Made by a program: the position numbers and the translations under genes
Part shown: positions 32,841 to 43,875 of the stretch, piece after piece
Layout of the letters: each line of letters opens with the position of its first letter
How positions within the stretch are numbered: position 1 is the first letter of the stretch
The notes under the pieces: model-generated
The model's input: only the letters and a program-made list of their open reading frames with translations
Database searches by the model: none
What the model was told of the DNA's origin: nothing
DNA from: Brachionus plicatilis
Lineage: Eukaryota > Rotifera > Eurotatoria > Ploima > Brachionidae
Assembly: GCA_010279815.1 (NCBI GenBank)
Contig: QEOQ01000626.1
Span: forward strand, 3,188-67,187
Direction of reading: 5' to 3'
Length of the DNA stretch: 64,000 nt

Positions 32841-33632
32841 TTATTTTTTCTGCTGATCCTCAGGCACTGTTTTCTCAGTCTCGGACTCAGACTGAATGGC
32901 TCTGTGCACCGGAAAAATCTCCCACGGAGATCCGAGATCAAACTTGCGGTATTCTTGGGTAAGTTCCAAAGGCTCAGTGACCACTCTTTTGACCTCATCG
33001 TCATATCTGACCTCGACAAAGCCGGTCAAAGGAAAGTCCTTTCTGAACGGGTGGCCAGCAAAGCCGTAGTCTGTCAAAATGCGTCTCAAGTCCGGGTGGT
33101 TGGAGAAGAACACGCCAAACATGTCCCATACTTCACGCTCGAACCAGTTGGCACCTTCAAACACACCAGTAATGGAGTCAATGGGAGTCAACTCGTCTGT
33201 GTAGGTCTTTACACGGATGCGGTTGTTGTAGCTCAGGGAAAGAAGGATGTAGACAAGTTCGAAGCGGTACTGCCGTGATGGCACATCCACGGCGGTAACG
33301 CCTACAAAAGAGTGGAACTGGGTTCTGTGATTCTCTCTTAGGAAACTCATCATTGGCACTACGCCTTCTGGATGGATCAAAATTTCCAGTTCATTATTGT
33401 CTGTTATTTGTGCCATTTGAACATATTTAGGCATGCAGGTGGCCACGTACTGGCCCAGCTCTTTCAGACTCAATCTAAGCTCCGGATTTTCTTTCTTAAC
33501 AGTTGCTGTTGGAATAAAGTTGATTTTAAAAAAAAAATATAAAATGATGCCAAAGTGACCTACGAGCAGTGATGGAAGATTTTTGGACAGCTGGTGTTTG
33601 ATTTTGCATGATAATTTTGCCAGAATGGACAT
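32841..33632 (-). CDS. NDUFS3: NADH dehydrogenase iron-sulfur protein 3 (complex I 30-kDa subunit)
   Basis: Subunit of the peripheral arm of mitochondrial complex I. The family signature is intact: [73 protein letters not shown]. The N-terminus ([18 protein letters not shown]) fits a matrix-targeting presequence. Residues about 24-46 (LYFFFKINF region) look like a retained 69-bp intron: donor GTAGGT at 33563 and acceptor TTAAG at 33495, phase 0, a multiple of three, so the frame stays open. Removing it gives a 240-aa protein joining SLL to KENPEL, as in orthologues. An alternative acceptor (CAACAG) would need another donor. The C-terminal tail is short, ending EDQQKK. Confidence 0.93.
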   Translation of the reverse strand: MSILAKLSCKIKHQLSKNLPSLLVGHFGIILYFFFKINFIPTATVKKENPELRLSLKELGQYVATCMPKYVQMAQITDNNELEILIHPEGVVPMMSFLRENHRTQFHSFVGVTAVDVPSRQYRFELVYILLSLSYNNRIRVKTYTDELTPIDSITGVFEGANWFEREVWDMFGVFFSNHPDLRRILTDYGFAGHPFRKDFPLTGFVEVRYDDEVKRVVTEPLELTQEYRKFDLGSPWEIFPVHRAIQSESETEKTVPEDQQKK

Positions 33633-33639
33633 TTTTAAA

Positions 33640-35236
33640 AGCGGTAAAGAGAGCGGGAACTTTTTTTTAATAAATTTTTTATTTAAATTTTTTTAAAAAT
33701 TTAATTTTGAAAATACTTCTTTTTGAACTTCGAAAAGTCAAGCTTCCGGCTTTGAACAATGTAGAGCTCAAAGACATCTTTTAATCTAGAATTAAAAATA
33801 GGGCAAAAAAATTGATTTATCTGGAGAACATGAGGCTAAGGTAACTTTCAGATCTTTTTTAAAACTAGTTTGATTGAGTACTGACCTAGTCACACCCATT
33901 CAGAGGTCTATGTCCGAGACCTTTTTCTGGCCGGATCTGCTGAATTCGACTACTTTTCATTTTTCAGTATTGAACAGCATCTGCCAGGTTGTGGACCAAG
34001 GACCAAAATATTTTTTTTTTAAGGCCAAAGCATTAAAGATTTTAAAGTTTTTTCACAACTATATATAAAAAATATTTTCAGATTTTTAATGGTTGTATTG
34101 GAGCAAAAATCTTCGCCATGTTATAAGATTTGCAAACGAGGTTAGGAGAAGTTTCTGTGTTTTTTAGTCGAATTATTCAAGATTAATATATTGGCTTGTA
34201 GGAGTTAGTTAATTAAACTAAGTGCGAATTTAATTTGATTAATTTTTTTATAAAATTTTATTGAAAACCGCACAATTTTACACTTTTTAATATTAAGTAC
34301 TTTAGAAAGCTTATTATTAGAACTGATAAATTAAAAAAATATAAGTAATTTTAAAAAAAAAATTTGATACATAATAATTTAAAATAATAATTAAAATAAT
34401 ATATTTACAATTGGTTTAATTTTTTGTGTTTTAATTACAAAATGTATCCAAATATATTTTCAGTTTCAAATAAAAAATAATTTAAAATCAATATTTCAAG
34501 AATTTTCATATTTGAAATTAAACTCTTTTAGTGAAATGGAATGAGTTTAATATTTGAAAATCTGAAAAAAATATTTAATTTCTTTATTTAACTTTTAAAT
34601 AATTTACCTATATCAACCTTCAAAAAAAAAATAAAAAACAAAAAAATTAAAATTTAAATTTAATAAGATGAAATAATATTATAAAAATAATTAAAAAGAA
34701 AAAATGATAAAAAATTCATTTAGTTTTTTCTTAATATTCAATCGTTGAAAAACTTGGTCTTGTTGGATAAACAAAAATAAAGGGTGAACCAAAGTTTAGC
34801 TTTTTTGCAAACCATTCTTGTTCTCGCGTTTTGTAAACTTTAAGTTCACCCTTTTTTTTGTTCACTTAAAGGTGAGCCAAAATACAATTAAGTGATCAAA
34901 TGTCAAATTAGGTGAAAAACGTTAATATTAAATCAATAATTTTTAGTAAAGGTGAACTAATGGTTCATAAAACCTGAGAACAAAAATTATTCCAGTAATA
35001 GATGAACTATAGTTCACCTAACCGACTAGACTGGAAAAATTCTGTTTTTTCTTTAAAAATTTTTACTTTAGTGATAAATGAAGTTCTTTTGATGAATTTT
35101 TACAAATGCTCTATTTAAAAAAATGCAAAATAGAGCTTAGATAGTTTTTTAAACTACAAATATTATCTTAAGGATCATCATATCACAAACCTAAGGTCAG
35201 AATTTATTCTATTTAATTAAACATCGCACTTTTTCA
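33640..35236. other. Intergenic region with a GTTCACC inverted repeat
   Basis: 33880-34015 has near-balanced GC and an open frame but no recognisable protein. 34783-34857 holds GGGTGAACCAAAGTTTA and the inverse TAAACTTTAAGTTCACCC, and further GGTGAAC/GTTCACC pairs follow to 35025; this looks like a small inverted-repeat element in front of the hAT gene. The rest is AT-rich. Confidence 0.5.
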
Positions 35237-38055
35237 ATGTTATTTCAACATTTAGAAAATGTAGAAAATGAGGAATCAATGGAGGTCTATAAGCATTTTA
35301 AATTAGTTCTAGAACTTCAGAGCACTAAAATTTATCAGTGTAATCTTTGTTTAAAAGTAAGTTTCTTTATTAAAAGCTTATCATGTTAAAAATTTATTTT
35401 GTGAAAAACATTTTTTGTTTTGTAATTTTCTCATTATCAAAGTGGCTATAGGAAATTTTGGATTAAGTAAATAAAAGTTACAGCATCTATTTTTAAATTA
35501 ATTAAATTACCAAATTAAATTGTTATTTTTTTAATTAATTCTATATCTGAATTTTTTCAGACTTAAACCAATATTTTTTTACCTTCTAGTCTATAATATC
35601 TTATCTTTTTTTTAATAAGAATTACAAAGCTGCCAAAAATTCAGATTCTAATCTTAGAAAACATCTTGGTGGAGTACACAACATGGATGTCTTGTACGCA
35701 TCGCAAATTACTGCAAGCAAAAAAATTGAAATTGATTCTCAAAGACGGAAAGAACTAAATAAGGCCGTACTTGAATGCATCATTATTGATTCAAGGCCTT
35801 TTGGAGATTTTTCTAAATCTGGAATGAAATATTTTTTATCAAAGGCAGTTCCTGGATTTATCCCGCAGAATAGAAATTTAATTACAAAAAAGCTAGAAAA
35901 ACGCTATATTGAGTATAGAGCAAAACTAATTAAATTATTAGAAAAAATCGATGATATCGCTCTTACATCAGATCTTTGGAAAGCCCGAAATTGTGTTTAT
36001 TATTTAGGATTAACAGCTCATTTTCTTGATGAAAATTACAAATTTAATTCAATAGTAATTGGATTTCGAAAATTTTATGGAAGGCATATGAGCAACAGAA
36101 TTAAATCATTCATAAAAAAAGAGCTAAAAATTTTGAAAATAGAGGATAAAATTGTTTCAATAACAACTGATAACGCAGAAGATATCAAAAAAGCTTGTTC
36201 AACATCCTTTGGAAAGCGATTATCGTGTTTTGCCCATAATTTAAATTTAATACTAAAAAAACTAATTAACTTTAAAAAAGTAGACGAGACTACGGCCAGT
36301 AATGAACAATTTTTATCTGATGATGAATTTAATGATGATTCCAATGATGCTTTAATTGGTCAAAGCGCCGAAAGTTTGGTCGATTTTGAGGATATCAATA
36401 CTGAACAAGTTGCCGATTCGAATGGAGTGTTGGATGAACAGTTTTTAGAGCAAAATACATTAGATTTCGATGGAGAACAAGAATTTTTACACGATTTTGA
36501 CTCAGACATCGACGACGATGAAGAAAGCCAATCTGAAAATCACAGTGCCGAAAAATTTGAGATAGTTGATGAAGTAAATAAAGTTTTGTGTAAAGTAAGG
36601 AAATTTGTGAAAATGGTAAAAAAATCATCAATTTTGAGCAATTTTGTGATCAAACAAGTCCTAGAAAAGCGAAATAAAAACACAATTTCAAATTTTATCA
36701 TTGATTTCCATGTTAGATGGAATACGACGTATTTTATGCTCGAAAGATATTTAAATTTCAATGATATTGGAAAAAAAAATTACTGGGAATCCAGAAATAA
36801 TTTCTGGTTTAAAAAAACAACAACAAACAGCTTTAGAAAAGCTGAAAATTTCTTCAAATGAATGGAGTTTGATTGAAACCCTCATTAATGTTTTAAAGCC
36901 CTTTTATGAAGCAACAAAAATTTTGTCTAGGTCTAAATTTCCAACCCTTTCATGTGGTCTAGTTGTTCATACTTTACTGAAAAACTTTTTGTCAAATGAA
37001 GTTGGTGAAAATTTACAAGAAAACTCAATAAAAAATTTTTTATTGAAGCATTTAGTACATTATCTTGAAGAAAACCTTTCCGAAGACCAGAGGATAATGA
37101 TGAATGTATTAATTTTTTTTAATTTAAGATTTTTGGTTCATTAATGCTTTAATAATATATTTATTTTAGTTGTTTGAATTTTAGTTTTATTAAATTTTAG
37201 ATGATTTATTACTCAATTTGCTATCTTTAATTGAAAAAGAAATAGTACATTTTTCGTAATTAGTACTGCTTTGATAACATAGCTCTACTGTATAATAAAA
37301 AAGAGAGAGTGCATAAATTTGAAGAGTGCATAAATTAGAGTACTAAGAATTGAAAATCATAGCCTTGAAGTATTTTTCAAAATCATATGTCCTTTTTTAT
37401 TATAAGACGAAAGAATGTACCAGATTAATTGAAAAATAAATTAAGAATAAAAAATTATCCATTTGTATACATGTTATTAACTTGCTGCAAAGCTTATGCA
37501 TTAACCCGAACTTTAGGGCTTAATCTGCGATCTGATGCTATATTTTGCTTTTAACCATTCTAATAGCAGGATTAATCCCAAAACATAGATTGACTGCATT
37601 TAACTCTCAGCAAAAGATTATAGAAAGTAAACGGATTTTCATTTTTTGAAGCATTAATGAATTTAGTTTATTATAAATTTTTGAAATTTTTTTATGTATT
37701 TTTCATAAAAATAAAGATAGCATCATATGTTGACCCGATGACAAAATTTAATCTATCAAATGATGTATCTAATGAAGTCGAAAAAAAGTTGATTGAATTA
37801 GCAAAAGATATTTCACGCAAAAATAAAAATCAAGAAAAAGCAGAAAAAATAATTTCTCAAAAAAAATATGAAGCATTTAAAAATCTCGAAAAACTCTGTG
37901 GTATGCCAAATCAAATTCAAACACCCAACACTTCGGAAAAAAAAGAAAAAAGTATCAAAGAAGAATTAGCGCATTATAATTCTTTAGTTTTACATAATAA
38001 TTTGAACTTTGATGAATTTTGGAATTTACTTTACTTTACAAGTAAAGTAAAGTAA
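35237..38055 (+). pseudogene. hAT-family transposase with BED zinc finger, broken
   Basis: Exon 1 (35237-35356) ends YQCNLCLK at a GTAAGT donor. Exon 2 starts at 35620 after TTTAATAAG and supplies NLRKHLGGVHN, completing a C-x2-C...H-x4-H BED finger split by the intron. The transposase follows: LTSDLWKARNCVYYLGLTAH, then ITTDNAEDIKKAC and RLSCFAHNLNLIL, the conserved hAT DDE blocks, and an acidic insert (DSDIDDDEESQ). A poly-A run at about 36772-36780 shifts the frame; coding continues in 36761-37105 (EWSLIETLINVLKPFYEATK). A probable intron to about 37717 leads to IASYVDPMTKFNLSND, the ALDPRxK-type block. The C-terminal dimerisation domain stops at DEFWNL, where a MITE has inserted. Inactive remnant. 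Confidence 0.85.
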
Positions 38056-38212
38056 ATGCTTGACTTTATTTACTTTTTCTGAAAAATAATATTTAACTAA
38101 TAATTCGAAGGTTTATAACCTATATTTTCATAAAATAGATTTATTTTAAAAAGTAAAGTGAGTAAATACGGTTGCTTTACTTTATTTGTAAAATAAAGTA
38201 AAGATTGCAGCC
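38034..38212. mobile_element. MITE with AAGTAAAGTAAAG ends truncating the hAT gene
   Basis: CTTTACTTTACAAGTAAAGT on the left is matched inversely by ACTTTATTTGTAAAATAAAG on the right; both arms also carry TTTATTTACTTTTT. It removes the end of the hAT dimerisation domain. Confidence 0.6.
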
Positions 38213-38308
38213 CTATTTATAATTCTAAAATCGTAAGATCTAAATCAATTTCTCATTAAAGCTTGTTGTGAAATTAAAAAATACACTAAAAATAAGTAAA
38301 TCAAAAAA

Positions 38309-38447
38309 AAATTAGAAAAGAGAAAGTAAATGTAATTATATTAAAGTGAAAAAAAAAAAAAGAAAAATAATGATAAATTCCATAGAAACCAAAAATATTT
38401 TATGAAAAAAAGAATTAAAAAATCATATAAAAAAAATTTTAAAAAAA
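38309..38447 (+). promoter_or_regulatory. Conserved 5' flank of WD40 copy 4
   Basis: Parallel to 25615-25758 in front of copy 3, including TGATAAATTCCATAGAAACC. Likely shared leader or promoter. Confidence 0.5.
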
Positions 38448-39518
38448 ATGAGAGAAATAAAATTGAAAAAAATATGGGGAAAATGGAAAAAAAATAAAGA
38501 AAATTTTAAAAGAGATTATCACAAAACATTTGCAGGATATTTCCATTTTTTTGTGCATGTAAATAGATTGGAGATATTACAAAACGGGAACATTGTCTCA
38601 ATATCATATGAAACAATTAAAATATGGAAGAAAGACACTTTTGAATGTTTAAAGACAATTAATCGGCATAATTCTGCAGTATATTGTCTTGCAATAATNN
38701 NNNNNNNNNNNNNNNNNNNNNNNNNNNNNNNNNNNNNNNNNNNNNNNNNNNNNNNNNNNNNNNNNNNNNNNNNNNNNNNNNNNNNNNNNNNNNNNNNNNN
38801 NNNNNNNNNNNNNNNNNNNNNNNNNNNNNNNNNNNNNNNNNNNNNNNNNNNNNNNNNNNNNNNNNNNNNNNNNNNNNNNNNNNNNNNNNNNNNNNNNNNN
38901 NNNNNNNNNNNNNNNNNNNNNNNNNNNNNNNNNNNNNNNNNNNNNNNNNNNNNNNNNNNNNNNNNNNNNNNNNNNNNNNNNNNNNNNNNNNNNNNNNNNN
39001 NNNNNNNNNNNNNNNNNNNNNNNNNNNNNNNNNNNNNNNNNNNNNNNNNNNNNNNNNNNNNNNNNNNNNNNNNNNNNNNNNNNNNNNNNNNNNNNNNNNN
39101 NNNNNNNNNNNNNNNNNNNNNNNNNNNNNNNNNNNNNNNNNNNNNNNNNNNNNNNNNNNNNNNNNNNNNNNNNNNNNNNNNNNNNNNNNNNNNNNNNNNN
39201 NNNNNNNNNNNNNNNNNNNNNNNNNNNNNNNNNNNNNNNNNNNNNNNNNNNNNNNNNNNNNNNNNNNNNNNNNNNNNNNNNNNNNNNNNNNNNNNNNNNN
39301 NNNNNNNNNNNNNNNNNNNNNNNNNNNNNNNNNNNNNNNNNNNNNNNNNNNNNNNNNNNNNNNNNNNNNNNNNNNNNNNNNNNNNNNNNNNNNNNNNTTT
39401 CAAATTATGGCTCAAAACAAATGATATAAATGATATTTTAAATTCAACCAAAATATATTACAGCGAAACAAAGTTAAATTTTGAATCGCAAAATTTAAAA
39501 AAATTGATTTATATTTAA
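38448..39518 (+). CDS. WD40-repeat family protein, copy 4, interrupted by a gap
   Basis: Starts MREIKLKKIWGKWKKNKENF, nearly the same as copy 3, then YHKTFAGYFHFFVHVNRLEI and a first WD40 repeat with changes not seen elsewhere (IVSISYETIKIWKKD, INRHNSAVYC). A 699-base gap (38699-39397) follows. After it the frame reads FKLWLKTNDINDILNSTKIY to a stop at 39516-39518. The FKLW could be the end of a divergent last blade, but the gap size is an estimate and the frame across it is not evidence. Number of repeats unknown. Confidence 0.65.
   Translation: MREIKLKKIWGKWKKNKENFKRDYHKTFAGYFHFFVHVNRLEILQNGNIVSISYETIKIWKKDTFECLKTINRHNSAVYCLAIXXXXXXXXXXXXXXXXXXXXXXXXXXXXXXXXXXXXXXXXXXXXXXXXXXXXXXXXXXXXXXXXXXXXXXXXXXXXXXXXXXXXXXXXXXXXXXXXXXXXXXXXXXXXXXXXXXXXXXXXXXXXXXXXXXXXXXXXXXXXXXXXXXXXXXXXXXXXXXXXXXXXXXXXXXXXXXXXXXXXXXXXXXXXXXXXXXXXXXXXXXXXXXXXXXXXXXXXXXXXXXXXXXXXXXXXXXFKLWLKTNDINDILNSTKIYYSETKLNFESQNLKKLIYI
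38699..39397. other. Assembly gap (699 N)
   Basis: The gap sits inside the WD40 array of copy 4, where near-identical 123-bp repeats would defeat assembly. Confidence 1.
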
Positions 39519-40394
39519 TTTTTACATCAGAAAAAAATTCATATAATTTTTTATCTAGTTAAAGATTAAACAAATTGATTAAAAAGACCTATATTTTAAT
39601 TCTAAGTTTTAAAATTTTGATTTGAAATTTACATTTGATCATAAACTTCTTCTTCGTTTATTTAATTTTTTTTAAATTCTATGTGCAAAACGATTTGGTT
39701 CGTTTGGTCAAATTGGTTTAAAAAAATTATAATATGACCTTCAAGGCGTTCATTGAACTAATTAATAGTAACACTAATGAATATTATTAATTTTAATAAA
39801 TTATATATATTGCTAAATAATACAAAATAGACTAATATTATTACTTTTATAAGTACGTTTCGACTAAATGGTCTTCTTCAGGTTTATGAATGAAATATAA
39901 ATAAATTTTATTTAATTTAATAAGATTTGAAAATTTATTTATAAATTAAGATTTTTTTAGAAATATTACATTTTTAAGAAATACAATATAATAAAGATAA
40001 TGAAAAATTCAAATAAATTTATAAAAATAAAAATTTTTAATAAATGTTTTTTCTTCAATTTTAAAAATAATGCAAAAAAAAATGCCAAAATAATTTTTTA
40101 GAAAAATATTTCTTTTTTAAATAATATTATGAAAACGTTTGAATTTACATTTAATTATTAAATCATAAAATTATTTACTTAGATTATTAGTTTATCAAGT
40201 TTTCCAAAGGAATTGATTTTCATTTTTCGTCATAGATTGGTGCCGTAAATCCAAACTTAACGGACCTTGTCTGTTGCATATTATTTAATAATAATAAAAA
40301 TAAAAAATAATGCTTAACTCAGCCAATTACTATATTAATTAATCATATTCCACTATGTAATTTAAAAATTTAAATTTTTCAAGTTTAAAAAAAT
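39519..40394. other. AT-rich spacer with a Penelope-like terminal motif
   Basis: The minus strand at 39852-39882 reads CCTGAAGAAGACC, then a short loop and GTCGAAACGTACT. This CTGAAGA...GAAAC arrangement is found in hammerhead-bearing termini of Penelope-like retroelements. No reverse transcriptase frame is visible beside it. Confidence 0.45.
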
Positions 40395-40396
40395 TA

Positions 40397-41920
40397 CAGT
40401 ACTGATACGAAAAACTGTTTTTACGTGAAATTACGTAATTTTACGTAAAAAGTAAAATTCCAAAAAATACTGCTTTTTTTGAGAATTTTGGCATTCTTTG
40501 ACTTTTTCGAAATTTTTTGGTCCTGAATTCGAAAAAAAAAAATTACTTTTTTTCACGTAATTTTACGTGAAATTTTATTTAATTGTGGTAAATTTTTGTA
40601 ATTTTTAGTAAAAAAAAGTAAAAAAAAGTAAATTTTGTACAAATTTTAAAAAAGTTAATTATAAACAATAAACAAAAATGCAAAAACAAAATTTTCAATT
40701 AGATACATCTCAATACAATTCAATGATTCGACCAATCTCCATTTCTTTCTATAACCACTTTTATTACCTTAATTTTTATTAAAATTTTTTTTAAAGATTT
40801 AATTGAAAACAAAAAACCAAAACTTCATGATTGCTATCATTCGCTTTAACACCATTAAACGCAATAAACCGCGAAAATTAAAAAAATTTAAATTATTTTC
40901 AGGTTTTTTCAAATTTATGGTGTAAATGCTCATGAAAACAATCACGTATTTTTTGACGTTTTGTTCGACGTTTTTTGTTTCTCGAGTAAAGTAAAATTAT
41001 AATTTAATATTGACTAATATAAGCTCTTGAATGAGAAAAAGTCATCAAACCGTGCATCTTTAGAACAAACTTTATTTACAATGAATGAAAACATTAATAA
41101 GCTAAACACAATTGTTTCGAAACTTAATAGCGAAAATGAAGCCATTAAAAAATTAATTATTGGGGGTGAAACTGACAGTTCTTTCTTTTCACCAGGAACC
41201 AAAAGAAAGGCCGAAAGAACTTATAGTAGTTCCAGTGATAGCGAAGTATTCTTAAGAAGGTAAACCATAAGTATTCTTATATTTAAGTTTAAAATATATT
41301 ATTTTTAAAAAATCTAAAAAAAAAATTAAGTTAATAATAAGCCAGTTACAAATCGTCTCAGAAGTGAAATAATGAAGAGATTTGTAAATGACAAAGGTCA
41401 GACTCTAGGGTTTTATGAAAAAAAAATTTATTATGAAATGGAGGGAGTAAAAATTAAATATTTTAATGAAAAAAAAGCTTTAATTTTTAATTTTTTTTAT
41501 TAAAGAAGATTTGTTGAAGCTGGTGCCAAAAAATTCAAATTTCAAAGAATCATGGAAAAAAGCTGGTGACAGCTTTAAAAATGATAAAAATAAAAAAAAA
41601 TAAAATTCCTCAAAAATTTTTTCAAAGATTCAAAAATTTTACTTTTTTTTACTAAAAATTACAAAAATTTACCCAGTTAAATAAAATTTCACGTAAAATT
41701 ACGTGAAAAAAAGTAATTTTTTTTTTTTTCGAATTCAGGACCAAAAAATTCTCAAAAAAGTCAAAAAATGCCAAAATTCTCAAAAAAAGCAGTATTTTTT
41801 GGAATTTTACTTTTTACGTAAAATTACGTAATTTCCGGTAATTTTACGTAAAATCCGGTAAATTTACTTTTTTTTTACTTTGGTAATTTTACGTAAAAAC
41901 AGTTTTTCGTAGCAGTGCTG
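40397..41920 (+). mobile_element. Unclassified 1.5-kb element with inverted repeats over 200 bp
   Basis: Left end CAGTACTGATACGAAAAACT and right end (inverse) CAGCACTGCTACGAAAAACT introduce arms of about 220-290 bp rich in TTTTACGTAA motifs. Both ends abut TA (40395-40396 and 41921-41922). The interior is coding-like, see 41026-41602, but I recognise no transposase. Family unknown. Confidence 0.75.
41026..41602 (+). CDS. Unrecognised coding segments inside the inverted-repeat element
   Basis: The first segment (to about 41262) has no ATG in its frame and may start after an AG at 41023. It encodes a helical, heptad-like stretch (TLFTMNENINKLNTIVSKLN, SENEAIKKLI), then a Ser-rich FFSPGTKRKAERTYSSSSDS with a possible nuclear signal. 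About 41343-41500 encodes NRLRSEIMKRFVNDKGQTLG and FYEKKIYYEMEGVKIKYF in another frame, and about 41503-41602 LVPKNSNFKESWKKAGDSFK to a stop. Together they look like three small exons; the arrangement coiled coil plus short basic domain recalls DNA-binding proteins carried by DNA transposons. Exon boundaries are uncertain. Confidence 0.4.
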
Positions 41921-41922
41921 TA

Positions 41923-43273
41923 GTTGTCAGAAGAATCGTGTAATGTAAAAATGTTTGAAATTAATGATATTATGCAAGGTGCACAAATTTTGATGATCAT
42001 TCTCAAAAAAATTTTCAAAATTAAAAAATTATCAAGCATTTTTTAGTTAAAAAAATTAAATGTGGATAGGTATTTTTATGTAGCAAATCATGCTACTGCA
42101 TACCAAAGTATTGTGCATTATTCTGCATAAACAAAATTCTGCAGAGATTTGCGGATTTGAATTATTTAAAAAATTAAGTAATTTACTTTGTAAATATGCT
42201 TCTGAAGTAAAACTTAAAATAAAGTTTCCTTAGTTAACTTCTTTTAAATATATTTATTGACCATAATCATTCAAATTTAATCAAAAGCTTCAATTTATTA
42301 TTTTAAAAAATCAGAATTATTTTTAGTTAAAATAAATTTATTTTCAATTCAAAAATTTGATATTAACAAATGAATTTTTTTTAAATAAATTTCCCCCCTT
42401 CTAATTTTAAAATTTTAAATAGCTTTAGAAAAATTAAGATTTTTAAATGATGTAATGTCAGCATGCAAAATTTTTGCTTCTTATTTTATTTAAGCTTTAC
42501 TTGGAAAATTGGTTCAAAATTTTTACAAACAAGAATATGATAATTGTTCTAAATATTGTCTGGCTTGAGAATCTTAATAAAAATTAAATTAGATTGCTAA
42601 AATTTCATTTTTAACCACTCTTTCATCAAAAAAAATCTTCTTTTTATTTTATTATTTAAAGTATTATTTAATACAATTCAAATCAATTCAATGTTTGTCT
42701 TTTATAGCCACCAAAATGAGAAAAACTTTGGAGTCAAATTCCATATTATTTCTCAGTTTATTAGACTGCAGCTTGCAAATTTTCAAGTCAGCGCTGATGT
42801 TTCAAATTCAGTTCTATTAAAAAAAGTTGAATATGCTAAAAATATATGCCAAAAAAATTAAGCTAGAGTAAAAAAATAAAAATAAATTTTGAATCAAATC
42901 ACACATTTTTAGTTTAAAATTGCTTTATTAAAATCAAATTTAAGCTTATAAAAAAATAATTTTATTGCTATTTTTTTCAAATTTTCACTCACAAATTTCA
43001 ATTACCCTATAGCATACAATTATATTTTTAAAAAAAAAGGCTACTATACTGATTAATTAGAAATGAAAAAAAAAATAAAAATAAATTAAAGAAGAAAAAA
43101 ATTGAAAAACATCACCAAGTAAGTCGACAAGTAAAAGTACATCTTAAGATTTTGACTTACCTTAAAAAAAAAAGCCTCAATAAAAATAATTAACCCGAAA
43201 CTATGAGAAAAAATGTAATACGACAATTGGAAATTTCAATCTACAAGCAAAGAAAGTAATTAAAAATAAAGGC
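41923..43273. other. AT-rich region, no gene
   Basis: Contains a CTGCAAATCT/TTCTGCAGAGATTTGCGG-type motif near 42130-42160 related to the repeat at 18590. No coding signal. Confidence 0.5.
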
Positions 43274-43875
43274 TTATGTTGAGCTATTTTGCTTTCGCAG
43301 CATTCTTGGCGGAATGAATTTGCAGTAAGGCTTTGGGTCAGGTCGATTCTTGATATTTGAACATTGGCATTTTCGCCAAAGCTTAAGACATCCAGGACAT
43401 GATTTGTGCAGGTTAATTTCAATGGGTCTCTTAGAGCCCCTGTTTTTGCTGATATAGCCTGATTTGGTTCTTCTTATTGAGCTGTTTAGCGAGTTTTGGG
43501 CTGAGTCGTAAGAGGCAGTCCGGCTAGTGAACGGTCTGCTCTGGTTGCATATGGCTCTGGTGGATACTGGGTCATTGGAAATATCGGTCGTTTCAAGTGA
43601 CGACAATTTAGATGTCAGAACACTGCTGGCACTGCTTTGCATTTGAACATACTGGCTGGGTATGGATGGAGGCAAGGACAACGAAGTGACAGAGAATGCA
43701 ACAGGCTGGTTGATAAACGCTGGATTGGGTGAATACGTGGCTGGATTGGATATGGCGTAAAAGTAGTTGCCATTTTCAATCGAAGGCATTAAAACTTTGG
43801 CAAAATATGAGGCTAGAATTTAGAAAACTGATTTAGACGGAACTTACCATAGCTTTGGTTTCCGATAAAAAACAT
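43274..43875 (-). CDS. Unrecognised 188-aa protein with Cys-rich C-terminal motif, two exons
   Basis: Exon 1 (43848-43875) encodes MFFIGNQSY and ends at a GTAAGT donor. Exon 2 starts at 43812 after TTCTAG, and the join keeps the frame (YASYFAKVLMPSIENGNYFY); total 567 bases. The middle is Ser/Thr/Pro-rich and probably disordered. The C-terminal third is basic and contains CPGCLKLWRKCQC, a C-x2-C-x6-C-x-C cluster that could bind zinc, followed by KPYCKFIPPRMLRKQ. Base composition is well above the surroundings, so this is a real gene. No family recognised. It is divergent from the gene at 44732, 856 bases between start codons. Confidence 0.7.

Noticed and set aside
33874..34068. 64-aa frame with near-balanced base composition
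   Set aside because: No recognisable domain, no splice context, low-complexity end; left as intergenic.
39398..39518. Treating the frame across the 699-base gap as proof of one continuous WD40 protein
   Set aside because: Gap length is arbitrary, so frame continuity is uninformative; only the 5' part is firmly WD40.
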